A stretch of 64,000 nucleotides of DNA from Azorinus chamasolen (lineage: Eukaryota; Mollusca; Bivalvia; Cardiida; Solecurtidae), in assembly GCA_963576725.1 (NCBI GenBank), contig OY755252.1:22451450-22515449 (forward strand), in the 5' to 3' direction. This document shows, one piece after another, positions 23,304 through 35,244 of this stretch. Numbering within the stretch: the stretch's first letter is position 1; every line of letters begins with the position of its first letter. The position numbers were made by a program, and so were the translations under genes. The notes beneath the pieces are model-generated. The model was not told the DNA's origin and made no database searches. It saw only the letters and a program-made list of their open reading frames with translations.

Positions 23304-23440
23304 ATAAATTCTGAAGGGTGGTGATCCCCCGAAAGCAAAAATTGCAACACAAAAAGAGAAAATTGCAGACTCGGTTTTATTGAGTCTGTTCATGAGCAGT
23401 AAGTGAAAGTGCAACTTTGCTCACGCCCCCTAGCACCGGC
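23304..23440 (+). mobile_element. Rep-B, 3'-truncated copy
   Basis: Its first 130 bp are nearly identical to 23027-23160, stopping at 'tagcaccggc'. After that dispersed repeat R1 begins, so R1 and Rep-B abut. The closeness to the neighbouring copy suggests a local duplication. Confidence 0.7.
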
Positions 23441-23880
23441 AAACAGAAAGATCCTGAAACAGCTTTCTGTTTTACTTTCCTCTTGCTTGTTTAGCATTAT
23501 CCTGCTTTATCACATAAATCTGCCTTGTGGGAGTGTCGTAACAGAGAGCCGTAACTCGCGGAAATGCACTAGTGCATATTGTATGCTAATTAGCAATCGT
23601 TGGCCAATGGTATCGCTTATTTAAGCGTTAGCCAATCGTTGCGTTCCACGTGCGTGGTCCGTTGTATGCCTACACTGTTTGTAAGCAGTGGTCGAACATC
23701 CGTCAGCTATATAACATGACATTTTAAGGCTTATGTGATAAAAAGAATCTTACATTCGTGTTCATTGCAAATTGTTTTCATAGTAACTCATTTACTATAA
23801 TGAATATGACACTCGCTAAAGTTCTTGTCATATGATTATTGTAAGTTGGTTTCATAAAGACAATTTGTCATGAGCACTCA
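23441..23880. repeat. dispersed repeat R1, copy 2
   Basis: Direct-orientation counterpart of 120-480; shared blocks include 'ggaaatgcactag', 'aacatccgtcag', 'cattcgtgttcatt' and 'acactcgctaaag'. Confidence 0.6.
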
Positions 23881-24332
23881 TGTAAGATCCTCTATTTAAT
23901 ATACAGGTGGATATATGTTATTTGCACATTAAAAATACATTCATATGATTGCACTTTTTGCTATGGAGGAAATGGTTAAGTAATTCAGTAACATATAAAT
24001 CAAAAGTAAACTGATGATCCTTTGCATTAAATAGTAGATATAACATACAATCAGTTTTCTTCATAACTTGCGTAATGTTAAGTTTTACTTTGGTGATACT
24101 TACTGTGACACCTGCAAATATTGACTTTAAATCATCGCTTTTGAAGTTTACATTTGCCCGAGTCTATTATATGATTATTTACAATTTCAGGTTCCATGAC
24201 TGACTTGACTGTAGCCGGAGCCTCTGCTAACCGTTGAACTGATGGGATGTTTGCATCAACATGAGGGAACTAAACACATTGAACTTGAAGGAAGAGTCAT
24301 CTGTGCAAAAAGCATTTGTTCAGCCTATGGCC

Positions 24333-24485
24333 AATTTTGTTGTTTAATATGCTTAATGTTTAATGTTTTTCGTCTTGATATGCGTCGTGTTATGTTTTGT
24401 CTTGTGGCTTTACCGTTTCTTGTTTGATGGTGTTTGGTGCGGTGTCATTTCGTGTGTGGCTCTCCCTGTTAGACTATTTTTCAAT
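24333..24485 (+). repeat. PLE-type 3' tail, subfamily 3 (inverted)
   Basis: Same sequence as 30329-30480 and the reverse complement of 45237-45390. Key blocks are 'cttgatatgcgtcgtgttat', 'gtcttgtggctttaccgttt' and 'gtgtggctctccctgtt'. Its reverse complement opens like the other PLE tails ('ggaaaaatagtcaaacagg'), which is why I place it in this family. Confidence 0.5.
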
Positions 24486-24820
24486 AATTGATGATATTGT
24501 TACAGCCACATAAGAATTTAGATTGGACAGCAGATCATTTGCTCACCATCAGACAATTGACTGCAATGTAGCACAGATTGTATGTTCCTGTGGCCACTTA
24601 TCTGCATTATTGTTGTTGGAGTTGTTTGTCATGTAACAATTTTCCGTAGAAAATCCCTAAACATTCACAATATGCTTTACTTGTTTGAATTTTGGAATTG
24701 TCCATTTAAACAGTCATCACTGTAAGGATAAAAGTCACCAAATTAAGAACAAACATGTTGTGAGTCACTGGTAGAATTGGTAGAATGAATAAGTTGTTCT
24801 CTGGTATAACCTGTCTTATT
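24486..24820. other. no recognisable feature
   Basis: AT-rich DNA, with no repeat or coding signal. Confidence 0.35.
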
Positions 24821-25045
24821 GCGTTGAAAACAGTGTAGACCAAGACCAGACACTATTTGATCTAGGTCTACATTGATCATATAGATATGTTTTCTGATCT
24901 AGGAATATAATTTGATGTGGGTCTATATTGATCATAGATGTGATATTTGATCTGGATCTACACTTGTTGGTCTTGGTCTAGACTGTCTGATTTTGGTATA
25001 CACTGATCTAAGTCTAGATCTACATTTTTATCTTGTGCTATCTGT
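24821..25045. repeat. irregular repeat of GATCTAGGTCTACA
   Basis: The words 'gatctaggtctacattgatc', 'gatctaggaatataatttga', 'gatctggatctacacttg' and 'gatctaagtctagatctaca' recur at 40-60 bp spacing. The array is degenerate; many words are self-complementary (AGATCT, CTAG). Confidence 0.55.
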
Positions 25046-25500
25046 CAATCATTGTCCCTTTTTATCTGTACTGCAGTCGTGTTTACAAACAACGATAGGA
25101 TAAAATGATGGTTTAATTTATCATTTGATGATATTAAAGTGAAGTAGGTAAAAATAGTTCAATATTCCTACGCAGTCATGTAAGAAAGTGACTGGAAATC
25201 AAATTTTGGTTCCGAGCTTCATTGCGTATAGTATCCTGGAAAAGGGAAACGGCAGTCCATATAAGGTAGTGGTAGGATATCAAAAACAATATCCAGCCCC
25301 CTGTTTCGCGGTCTCTTTAGCGGTTGTTGACATGATAACAGAATTACTTTATCCGTTCCATGTTGAATAACTATGGAAAAATTAAAGACACCATTGGTAC
25401 TCAATTGAGGAATTGCTATAATTGCACACTCATACCGATGTTTTTGTTATTGTTAGGAACTGTAAATCAGATTCATTGAAATTGCATGAGCAAACAAGGC

Positions 25501-25570
25501 TGGCAATTAACAGATATCTCGTGTAAGACTGCTCCTATAGGAGCCGTCAGATCTGGGTTTGCTCCATCTA
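25501..25570. repeat. family-1 hairpin relic
   Basis: Core 'gactgctcctataggagccgtc', continuing 'agatctgggtttgctc' on the right. The left outer arm is missing. Confidence 0.5.
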
Positions 25571-25624
25571 CAAAAAGGTTAAAGGAGGACAAGAAGAAAA
25601 GGAGTACAAATCACCATATAAATT

Positions 25625-26290
25625 ACGCTTCATTACAACATGGGTCTCATGCACGACTACCACACTGTCCAAACTAATTGCATCGTGTGTAACAGCGGTT
25701 AAGGAACATGTCAAGAGTTATTGTGGCAAGGAGTTAACCTTTTTTGGTACTTTATACTGCATTTCCACACAATCAAACTTATAAACCTGTTATGTAAAAC
25801 ATTTACTACAGAAAAAGTATCATAAATTGCCTGTAATTCTAGATATGCGTAGTTTACCAATGGCATTGCAAATAAGGACCTGTTAAGATCTTTTTGGTAC
25901 AATCACTTTTCTGTTAGACAATATATTTGTCCGCTTTGGTAATTCTGTATATCTCCAGATCATTGGTATTCCCATGGGAACCAACTGTGTTCCTTTTATT
26001 GCAGACTTAGTTTTGTATTGATATTAGCGGGACCTTATGCTTAATCTTAAAACTGACTGAAAGACAGATGTCATCAATGCTTTTAACAGCTGTCTTCAAT
26101 GCTTATAATACATTACGTTACTTAATAGTGATATCCTATTCTTTGATTCTATAATAACATCAATCTACACTTAATAACGCAAAGTTCCGACATATTTTCA
26201 GATTTAAATTATATATAAACAATGGAACGATTAATTTTGGAATTAATGAAAAAGGGATGAGTTTATTAATTTTAAAATAGTTAAAGATGT
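25625..26290 (+). pseudogene. Penelope-like reverse transcriptase fragment, plus strand
   Basis: It encodes, with stops and frameshifts, TAVKEHVKSYCGK (about 25695-25730), then FLLDNIFVRFGNSVYLQIIG followed by IPMGTNCVPFIADLVLY (about 25908-26018), and TDVINAF (about 26065). The Gly-Ile-Pro-Met-Gly-Thr-Asn-Cys string is RT motif B of this family. Two stops follow where the next conserved segment should be. The motif A region is lost: the sequence jumps from the CVTAVKEH segment to the LLDN segment through unrelated DNA. Among the reverse transcriptase remains it is the only one on the plus strand. Confidence 0.75.
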
Positions 26291-27880
26291 ATGATGCGCA
26301 AATGTCCGCAAAATTCGCGTTCCAAGCTGACTTCAGAATCGGAATTTATTCACCTTAACACTTATTAACACTCAACATCACGGTTAGTAAATGGTTGTTT
26401 GTGTCGAAAAAAATAGAAAATGGATTGCTACCGAAACCAACGGAACAGCGTTCGCCATTGGCCGGAATCTGTCGAAAGATTCCAATTTACATACCAGAAA
26501 TCTTCATCCAACAGCCAGTTTCAGCCATTGTACATGTAACAAAAACCTAATTAATATTCAAAGCGTTGTTCCGAAATAGAATCAGAGTCGTCCGCACAAA
26601 ATCCCCGTTTCTAAAAAGGAGTCTCCTTTTTAAGGATTTAGCAGTATTCGGATTGCGATAATATTTAGCTGGACAATTATATTCTGTAGAAAAATATGTT
26701 GTGAGCATTATTTTCATTTTATGTAAACGTGTACAGTTTGTTGTGTTTATTGATTTATACGAAAAGTGCGCATAATACTTCTACATATAATGGGGTTTAC
26801 ACTGCTCAGCTTAATTGCAGGCCGTCAAGGGACGGCTCGTATCTTATACGGGTTTGAAAATTGCATCACTGTCATGCGTTTCTGCGTGCCTATTTTAGTA
26901 ACTTGTAAACCGGTATTTTAAATGCTTCAAGTGCATAGTGTGTATGTAAAGAATGCTGGAAGTTATCGTCATTCAAAGAGATATGCTCATTTTTGCCGTA
27001 AGAACTATTAAAGAATACAATTTTCTGCGGAATAACAGTGCTGTAGTCTCGTTCAACCAGACGCTTTCAGCTCTCGGCTTTAATCAAGCATCCGAACAGA
27101 AGCAAGGGTTCCGGGTCGTTTCGGACCCAATCCCTTTCGGCCTTGGTCGTTTCGGTCACCATTGGAAATAAATCAGCAATTAATGATGGTTGCAAACTTC
27201 ATAAGAAACCAAACATAATATTTTAATGAAGTTCAGACATTGACAAACAAAATAGATTCAGATTCGACACTCCTGTAGGATCAGAGTGTTCAGGCTCCGC
27301 TCTGATTGCTTATGAAATAAAATATCAGACATACGTTTTAGTATGTCGCTATATAGCTGAAATATTGTTATTTGTTCCTTACCTATTTGCTCTGTATATA
27401 TATATTGCTTGATAAGTGTGTTTGCTCATATTTTTCTCATCGCAATAAAATTCTAATTTTATTATTTTTAGTATCATGTTTTATGCGAGTGTAATATGTG
27501 CACTGAAACTAGTTATATATGTAATAACTAGTCTTGTACGTTAAATAATGTTATAACTGTACACAGCTTTAAATGTATTTTTGTCGGCATACTCACTTGA
27601 TAAGACGACACTTCATATTTCCAAATATCTTCACTTGACTAGTGTTCTTTGTTTATTAATATAGTCCTAAAACTATCCATTCTGATGTTTTTCCTGGAAA
27701 TTGTTTTAATTACCTGAGAACTTTTTGTTAAATACTGACATATGTCCTGCATTGGCAAACAGAAAAGACCAAGATTACTGGAACTTTCAAATCTGTTGTG
27801 CCCTGTTTCCTTTTGGAATCTGATAGATCTAAGTTTTTTGCAATCTGCCGAGGGACAGTTTGTCACATAGGGATCACTTT
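26291..27880. other. no recognised gene
   Basis: Open frames at 26391-26579 and 26953-27171 are unrecognised. Weak family-1-like hairpin cores are seen at about 26795-26870 and 27255-27310. Confidence 0.3.
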
Positions 27881-28620
27881 TCCGTCGCCTGTCTGTCGCC
27901 TGTCAGTCTGTCTGTCTGTCCGTCAAACTTTCTGTTGTGCCGCCAGTTCTATATTAATCCTTATAGAGTTATCAAATTCCATACGTGTCTTCCTCTCAAT
28001 GAGGTGCATGGAAGTAACTACGATTCCCCTTTGGCAATTTGTTTCATTTGTTGGCTGTCATTTCTAAAGCAATCACTATAGAGCTTTCAAATTTCACATA
28101 CGTGTCTTTCTTTCAATCAGTCGCATCGATGATTATAGAGTTTTAAAGTTTCACATGTGTATTTCCCTCAATCAGTCGCACCGATGTATTAAAGGTATGT
28201 CGCTTTACACGCAATACAGTTTGAGTTAATCTACTTTTATTACTTTTTCACCTTTTTACATTTTAGTTATCATTATATAGCTTTTAAATTTCACACGTGT
28301 CTTCCTCTCAATAAAGATCATTGATGTAACTAAAGCTCGTCACTCTTTATGCAATATGGTTTTGAGTTATTCCCCTTTGTTTCAGTTCCTCCCACATCCG
28401 TTATTCCCCTTTCGTTACTTTTTCGCGCTTTCACCGTCATTTCTAAAGTGATCATTAAAAGGGATGTTTAATTCCACAATTGAGTAGCATTGACGTAACT
28501 AACTGTTACTCTACATGCAATGTAGTTATTCTCCTTTGTTTACTCTTTACCCACGTCCGTCAGACTTTCTCGTTTTTTGGTCTGTAATTTCTCAAATGTT
28601 TATGTAGTATCCACCTGATC
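27881..28620. repeat. degenerate array with TCTG/TCCG microsatellite start
   Basis: It begins with 'gtctgtctgtctgtccgtc' (about 27904-27923), then degenerate units with 'aaatttcacatacgtgtctt', 'ctttcaatcagtcgca', 'ggctgtcatttctaaagca' and 'gttattcccctttg' recurring every 70-180 bp. The architecture is a microsatellite joined to irregular core repeats. Confidence 0.6.
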
Positions 28621-29622
28621 AGGATCTGCTCTGTTTTCTTAACGCATTTAATATACATAGTTTTGTAGTTGCATAGACTATAGTTCAGTTGGAACATCCT
28701 GTCAACGAATATTCATGAGGTCAAGAACATTTGAAAGAAATTCTGAAAATGGAAAGGGACTAAATAACATCCAATTGTTATACCACTATTTTTATATTGT
28801 AATTCAGATTGCAAGTCAATAACAGATCTGAACCTCTCTACTTCCTAAAGTTTTACAATTTATAGATAAAGATAAAAAATGATTTATGCTTCTGCATTTT
28901 CCGTAAAGAAACAATCCAACGTAACACCATGTTACCAATTCCAAAGTTCATTTGCTACATTTCTACTCCACGTTATATGAATTTATATGTTTAAGTGTTG
29001 CTGTATTTGCACTTTAATCTTTAACTAAAATGTTTACTTTTTGCTAGGTTTATGAAATATTCATTTTCCATGTATTGATTTTGATATACATATTCAGTTT
29101 ATAATATGATCTATTGCCTTGACCCCCCCCCCCCCCTTCGGCACGATAACTTTGACGCTTGTGTCAATGCCTTTCTTGCTCGTTTTGGCTGTCCGTCCTT
29201 CTGTTTATGATTATAACCATCGCAACTTAATTATCATTTAAATACTTCTAAAATAGGGCTATAGATATGACGCAATTCGTAGGACTTTTTTTAAATGTTA
29301 TCACCGTAATGTTATGCTCATTAACAAATACAATTGTAATGTTCGTACTTTTTACAGTTAGGTATTTCACATATGGAGTTTTAAGGTGATGTCGTTTATA
29401 CACTTCGAAACAAATTGACACTTTGTCTAACGTATAAAGCAATTCATTTAAATGGGTTCTATATTGCAGTTCTATATTACAGTGCACTACACGCTTGGTG
29501 GTCGAACCCTTTACAGTTGGATATTATGCATTCCTATTTGCTTGAACGACGACGGGAAAGACTTAACTCGTACTCTATGAAGGCGTCCTCCTATACCCAT
29601 GTACGGAGGAGGACGCACGGTG
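28621..29622. other. no gene; C14 tract at 29123-29136
   Basis: A run of 14 C residues interrupts AT-rich sequence. 'Cacctgatcaggatctgctc' at about 28613-28633 resembles a family-1 hairpin right arm. Confidence 0.4.
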
Positions 29623-29948
29623 TTTGTATTTTGCCAGTTCTTAATAAAACAGTTACATATTTAGTATTCACTTTTATTTATATTTTTTCTGATTTATTTT
29701 AATATCGGTGTCGAAATGTTTCGTCACTTGTTAACCGTTTTAGTTTATTTGAAACTTATTTAGTCTTGACATCATTACTTATATTGTGTAGTTGTCTGGT
29801 AGGGGATTTTAATTTACATTTTGACTTGGGAGCGTGTGGGATACGTGTAAGGTTGGGTACCCGTTTAAGCCCACAGTAGCCATTTTTCGCTTCTGACAGT
29901 TCCAAGGTGGTACTCCTTTGTTATTTGACAGAACTGGCAAAATACAAA
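29623..29948. mobile_element. possible MITE bounded by 19-bp inverted repeats
   Basis: 'Tttgtattttgccagttct' at 29623-29641 is perfectly inverted at 29930-29948. The interior is AT-rich and non-coding. Just outside the left copy lies a short hairpin 'gcgtcctcc...ggaggacgc' (about 29582-29615). There is no second copy in the window. Confidence 0.4.
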
Positions 29949-29999
29949 TATCCAGTTTCATCCCACCGTAAACGGATGTAAGAGAAACTATTCACAGAG

Positions 30000-30335
30000 T
30001 ATTAAGTCTTTTCTGTCGTCGCACAAGCAAAGAGGAAAACATAATAACCAACTGTAATGGGGCCGACCACCAAGTATGAAGTGTGCTGCAATATAGAGGG
30101 GTTATAGCCCTTTTTAATGAATTGTTTTATACGTTTGACAAAGTATCAAAATATGTGTGTCCAACAATCATTTCGAAGTTTGTAAACGACATTACCGTAA
30201 AACTCCGGATGTGAAATACCTAGCTTTGAAAAGGTACGTGTATTACAATTGTATTTGCTGATGAGTAGAACATTACGATGGTAAAAGTTTGAAAAATCTT
30301 TAAGAAGTTTGTCATATCTTTGTTTTTTAATTCTT
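30000..30335 (-). pseudogene. Penelope-like reverse transcriptase C-terminal fragment
   Basis: The minus strand encodes RYDKLLKDFSNFYHRNVLLI, then SKYNCNTRTF, then GISHPEFYGNVVYKLRN. These match the 10962-11246 and 5120-5400 copies. Stops occur after this block. A tail-like segment in the opposite orientation (30329-30480) adjoins it. Confidence 0.65.
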
Positions 30336-30480
30336 AATTTTTAATGTTGTTCGTCTTGATATGCGTCCTGTTGTGATTTGTCTTGTGGCTGTGCCGTTTC
30401 TTGTCTGGTGATGTTTTGAGCGGTGTCTTTTCATATGTGGCTCTCCCTGTTTGACTATTTTTCCATATTTTCTTATTTGA
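30329..30480 (+). repeat. PLE-type 3' tail, subfamily 3 (inverted)
   Basis: It matches 24333-24485 ('cttgatatgcgtcctgttgt', 'gtggctctccctgtttgact'). The orientation is opposite to the adjacent reverse transcriptase remnant, so they come from different insertions or a tail-to-head arrangement. Confidence 0.5.
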
Positions 30481-31398
30481 CTGTTTTTCCATATTAAATA
30501 CCAATACTCTCTTCCATTTCAGTTATGTTTTCAGAATGTCAACAAACAGTCCCATGTTATGTTATTAGGCATGCTGGTGTCGAATCCAAACTACACAGGG
30601 AATATATAAGAAATCAGCTGTATGAATCTGAAGAGAAACCAATTAGATAGGAAATAGTAAAGATGGATAACATAATAACTGCAGATGAAGACCTGAAACA
30701 AATTTCAAACGAAAGAGGGTAACAAGAGGGCACACCGTTTGGAAAACACCTGCTCTGGATTCAAATTTGACATGGAACAAGCGTCTCTTGCAGCTTTGTT
30801 AAGTTGTCTGGTCTTCGCGCCGCGCTTCCCATGATGTATTCTATTTATAGCATGGGTGAATTCCGATATGTATAAATGCACATGTCACAGAAAGTTAGTT
30901 AAGTTCAGTATGCACTCGTGCTATGCGTGCGAGAGACATTGTTTATCACACGCTTCGTTTTACCACCCTTTTCACATTGTCTCTGCATTTGTGTTAGATT
31001 ACTTTAAACAGCCTTTACAGTATATATTTTGGAACAGTTAGATATTTACCTAATATTTATTTGATAGATACTTGTGACCAATGTTAGAAAGGGTTATACT
31101 GTATCTGTAACCCTAGGAATTAGTCAGTTTGTGTACATTTGCAAGTCCATTTTATGGTGGGAAGTATATGTTAGACCTCAGAATTATCTTTGTGGAATCA
31201 GTAAATCCTACGATAACTAAACATCAAAACCACAACAGGCACTCAGTTTGTTTGAAATCTGAACCTTTTCCCTATTTCACATCATTTAAGAATTAGATGT
31301 ATCATGGAAATCTGTGTGTTGCTTTTTTAGTGGTATATTTACACATCAGTTTTGGTATCTGTAGAAACTGTAGCCAAATATATCATAACTTTATAAGC
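30481..31398. other. no recognisable gene
   Basis: AT-rich DNA; the open frame at 30856-31041 is unrecognised. Confidence 0.35.
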
Positions 31399-31485
31399 AA
31401 ACAGTATATACCCTGATCAGACGGTTCCGACTTATCCGGGTCGAATATGTTTGCAAAGGGAAAAAAAGCGTTTGTATGACGGATT
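31399..31485. mobile_element. family-1 hairpin MITE relic
   Basis: 'Gcaaacagtatataccctga' then 'tcagacggttccgacttatc' and 'gtttgcaaagggaaaaaaag', followed by 'gcgtttgtatgacgga' as in the 59237-59458 copy. The right inner arm is lost. Confidence 0.5.
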
Positions 31486-31957
31486 TGGTTACGCTCATGA
31501 ATAAACATGTTTCTGAGATTGTGTCTATGTTCAATATTGTTATACACCTCCGTTCTTAATGTTCTGGTAGGGCTATACTGGGTTTCGTTTGTTAGCCTTT
31601 CCATCTGTCCGTCTGTCCATCTAGCAGTCTGTGTAGTTGAAAACTCTGAATTATTGTTATGCAACATATTAAGCGGCACATTTTTTCTGTATCTAGCACC
31701 AGTTACAATGGGATCCATCATCAATATCTCTTGTAGGTCCAATTTTGCCCATTGTAATGCAGGATTGCATATGCCACAATCAACAAACATGCTTTGTTAA
31801 GATTAAATTCCATACGACAGGCATGGCAATCTTTTAATTATAATGCCAAATGTTTGCTCATTTACAACACAAGTCTTTGTTAATTACTAATTGAATTTGT
31901 AAAACAATGTATAAATATCAATTAATACAACTGATAGAACGTTTATCAAAGTTCTAG
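31486..31957. other. no gene; short TCTG-type microsatellite
   Basis: 'Ccatctgtccgtctgtccat' near 31600 is a small tetranucleotide tract. Overlapping open frames on both strands (31383-31790, 31507-31800) are unrecognised. Confidence 0.35.
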
Positions 31958-32440
31958 ATAAAGTATTAAAAAAAGTAATTACGTCAAGCAGGAAAAGATA
32001 CATACAAAACGGAACAAACACCAAAACACGCAAGCACGCACGCACGCGCGCATGCACGCACGCACGCACACACCTACCCAACCACCCACCCCACACCCAC
32101 CCACACCCCCACCCCCACACCCCTACACACATCGGTTCATGGACGTCTTTACCTCACACTTATTCAAAGTCGCCCACGCTTTAACAAAACCTGTAAATAA
32201 ATGTATCCCCGCCAGACTGCTACACTTCCAAACATCATAGAACACGGTAAACACAGGTCATAGCATAGCAACAACTGTGAAAGTCCTTCAAGTATGTACT
32301 CAATGAATGCTGAATTCAGAGCAACTGAAGGGAAGTCATTAAGGGTACGACAGAGGAAAGACGTACATGAGTTTGGTAAGCTTATCCCGTTCCTGGATTT
32401 AAGATTATACCGTCATCGAGTACTACACTCGGCCTTTTTA
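31958..32440 (-). repeat. PLE 3' tail, subfamily 1, diverged
   Basis: It starts 'aaagtaattacgtcaagcag', then a long CGCA/CACC-rich simple stretch (about 32023-32130), then 'ggttcatggacgtctttacc', 'tcaaagtcgcccacgcttt' and 'tgaaagtccttcaagtatg', matching the 20416-21190 order. It is older than that copy, judging by divergence. Confidence 0.6.
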
Positions 32441-32735
32441 TCCCTTTTCTCTGTTAACAATCCGGCTGATTTGCCGTCATTGGTAGCTTGATGTGTGTTT
32501 CACCAATCTCTCCAATTGCCCACGGATGTTCTGAATTTGAAGTACTGATAAATCTTCCCTTTGTGGTGTTCATTAGAAATTACTGCTTTATATCATTACC
32601 CAGTGTGCCTGAAAAGGTAAGACCCTGCTCCGAATGACGAAATTCGCCCAATATATATTTAAAATGTTTTTATTAAAAGTAACATTTTATCGGATAAAAT
32701 GTTGATTTCAAATCAACAGATGGGAATACACGTAT

Positions 32736-33139
32736 TCAATATACACATACTGCAATTATTTGTTTACATCGATACTTGAATATTACTTTTTTGCATTTTG
32801 AATCTGGTCTTCGACCGGCATTTGGGTATAAAAACCGTCTTGTTCTGGTTACTGTTACTGCCCGTGACACGGACGTCTGGGCTAGTCCATGTATATCTCC
32901 TATCACTATACAGTATACAAAATAGTGCATTGTTAACTACATCATCATTAGTGGTGCAGGCATTGATTGATGTGTAAGTTGATCAAGAAAAAATTAGTAT
33001 GAAGAATAGACTGTGCAAAACCAGTATCTGTCCCTGACCCTCTTCGAATGGTCTCTAAATGGTTTGATCTATCCCTGATTGTCCTACCAATGTTGTAATG
33101 TCTAGCCCGACGACGAAATCGTTGTTTTTTCTGCGCCAT
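32736..33139 (-). pseudogene. PIF/Harbinger-like transposase relic
   Basis: The minus strand encodes an N-terminal basic segment (MAQKKQRFRRRARHYNIG, then RTIRDRSNHLE, from 33139). After degraded DNA it encodes IGDIHGLAQTSVSRAV (about 32850-32900), which looks like the helix-turn-helix segment (GDxxGxxxxSVSRxV) of PIF/Harbinger transposases. Downstream, FYIPKC- and KTRFK-like words in a shifted frame may continue it. The catalytic DDE region is not present in the window. The family call rests on one motif, so it is moderate; an unrelated HTH protein remains possible. Confidence 0.5.
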
Positions 33140-33970
33140 ATTTGATCCAGTTAAACTTCCAACTCGTCGTTACCGTTGCTCAGGTTAACGGGACAACTCG
33201 ACTTTGATACAGTTCGTAAAACGGAGATTCAGCTGGACCAGCTATTAGAGACGTTTATTCAGCGGGATCATTGATTCTAACCAAATAAGAGCCGTAAGCC
33301 TTTTCGTGGAACTAGGTTCTGGATTTCTGTTGCTATCAAGTAACTTTGTGATACACCGTCACCCACGTTTGCATAATTATTGTGGTTGTTGTTTCAACAC
33401 CAAATTGCCAAGTTGTAATGTGTAAAATCACGTTTTAAATATTGCTAAATTAGAAGCAAGATTGAAATGTACAGATATGTGTATTGCAATGTTGTAAAAA
33501 CGAAAGACATATTTACCTATTCACAAACTACTTTTACACCAGTTAGTTGGATTGCAGACAAGGAAATTGTATATGACGTGCAATAAACAAATGGTAATAA
33601 CTCACGAAATTTATTGGTTAAACTATATATGCTTATATACCGCTGTGCAATGCATAATAAGTATGTTGCTTTATGACATTGTCCTTACTATAAGTGTTAA
33701 AACGTAAAGGGGTTAAAGCACATTTGGGGTTCACTTGGACCACATCCAACCTTAATAGCAAGCAAACAGTCACATTTAACAAATAGTTGTTCACTACATT
33801 TAGTTAAAGCATTTACGGAAGACGGGCCGAATCCCTACTCGATTAGAACAAAACTAAACGACTTGGGTCCCTAACGTTCCAGACGATGGCTGAAATGAAT
33901 TTTTAATAGCCAACCAGTTTGGATTCATATGTCACTGCAAATAAGATAATCAATTCATGAAGAAAATGTA
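33140..33970. other. no recognisable gene
   Basis: AT-rich DNA without shared repeats. Confidence 0.35.
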
Positions 33971-34690
33971 CATGTATGAGTTATTCTGGACACGCCACAT
34001 ACAAAACAACCAGCAGTCCGAACAGCACCGTGACAAGAAGGTACAGCAAACGTTTCCGGAGTTTAGAAAACATCTTTACAGAGTACTTAGCCTTTTCTAT
34101 TAGTATACATGAACAGAATGCTTCGTGATTGCCAAACGTGATTTGGTTGACCACCATACATACATATGCGGTAGTTCTATAGGATCGTATCCCTTTTAAT
34201 GAACTGTTTTAACATATTTGATGAAGAAAGTGAGACAATAGATATGTCCGATAAATTTACATAGTTTATGACATCTATTTTCTTGCTTCAGCAGCTTTTC
34301 AATTAAAATGAGATTTCTACTGTTAAAATTGTCAAAGGAAGCACAACCTCTAGCAAAAAGAATAAGTTGAGATATGTTAACCCCGTAAGAGGTAGTACAG
34401 GGAACATCTCCCTCAAGTTGACAATATCAAAATCAAATCGTCTGTTTTGTCATAAGATTTAGAAGAAATAATTCCATTGTCAGTTTTAAGATCGAGATCA
34501 GGAAAAGCTGCATAAGTGTCGGAGGGTTAGCTTTATTTCAGTTCTTTTGTGTGAATGGTAGGAATCACCATATCAAAGAAAGGGTTATATATGTAGGAAA
34601 TATGAGCGGAATATTGAGAAGTTTGATTGAAGGCTTTTACAACATCTGCTTTGGGTTGCGGGTTCAAAACTAACATCAAATATTTTACTT
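33971..34690 (-). pseudogene. Penelope-like element, tail fragment plus reverse transcriptase remains
   Basis: Reading the minus strand from 34680: ADVVKAFNQTSQYSAHISYI. The last part corresponds to the catalytic RYLDD segment, but the Asp pair is gone. Then YNPFFDMVIPTIHTKEL, FPDLDLKTDNGIISSKSYDK (about 34460-34520) and a decayed downstream segment with KSC and IDVINYVNLSDI-like words. A scrap of subfamily-2 tail ('gacacgccacatacaaaaca') lies at 33990-34020. Many stops are present. Confidence 0.65.
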
Positions 34691-34757
34691 ATTTACTTAT
34701 AGAAGTTCATTTATTTACTTATTTACTTATAGAAATTCATTTATTTACTTATAAAGT
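34681..34757. repeat. short tandem repeat, about 36 bp
   Basis: 'Ttacttatttacttataga' plus 'gttcattta' is repeated almost exactly once, with a third partial unit. Confidence 0.75.
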
Positions 34758-35066
34758 AATTTATTAAAAGTCAATGTATTAGTCGGGCAGGAAATACCGC
34801 ATGCAAAGTACACAGTCGCCCTTTACAAGAACGGAGTAGGCTTGTAGATTAATTATTTGATCTACTTTCAACTGTCATACGACTGTGTATATTCATCACA
34901 TGGGAAAAAGAACCAAGCTATCCAAGACAGATTGAACGTATCAGATGTGAGTAAAACGTGTGACAGGTTTGGGTAAGCATACATTATATCGTCGATATGA
35001 GAGTATTTATATGCAAAAGATGTATGTTTTGCGTTTTGTTGATCTTAATTTTTATCATTTCTGTAG

Positions 35067-35244
35067 ACAGGAGAGTTCCTTCAACTGGGTATGTTCATCA
35101 CACAAAAATCAAATGTACATCTCGGAGACTGGCTACCTCAGATGTGAGGATATCAGCCACGAGGATAAGATTATAAATTGGCGTTTCGACTGTGGAAACC
35201 ATGGTGACCATCATGTTGAACGGTATAAAAATGCGGATTTCCAA
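35067..35244 (+). CDS. internal coding exon A of an unrecognised gene
   Basis: Acceptor 'tttctgtag' (ending 35066) and donor 'gtaagt' (35245) frame a 178-bp exon. The open frame starts with the third base of a codon and ends at a complete codon. The peptide runs QESSFNWVCSSHKNQMYIS, then ETGYLRCEDISHEDKIINW, then RFDCGNHGDHHVERYKNADF. It has three Cys (VCSSH, LRCED, FDCGNH) and a His-rich end. It is joined in phase to exon B at 35957, giving the continuous segment ADFQ-GFSFALSQAI. There are no stops, and both splice sites are near consensus, so this looks like living coding sequence. I do not recognise the family. The Cys pattern suggests an extracellular or secreted module, but that is inference. 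The methionine-initiated frame from 34960 crosses the acceptor and is an artefact. Confidence 0.65.
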
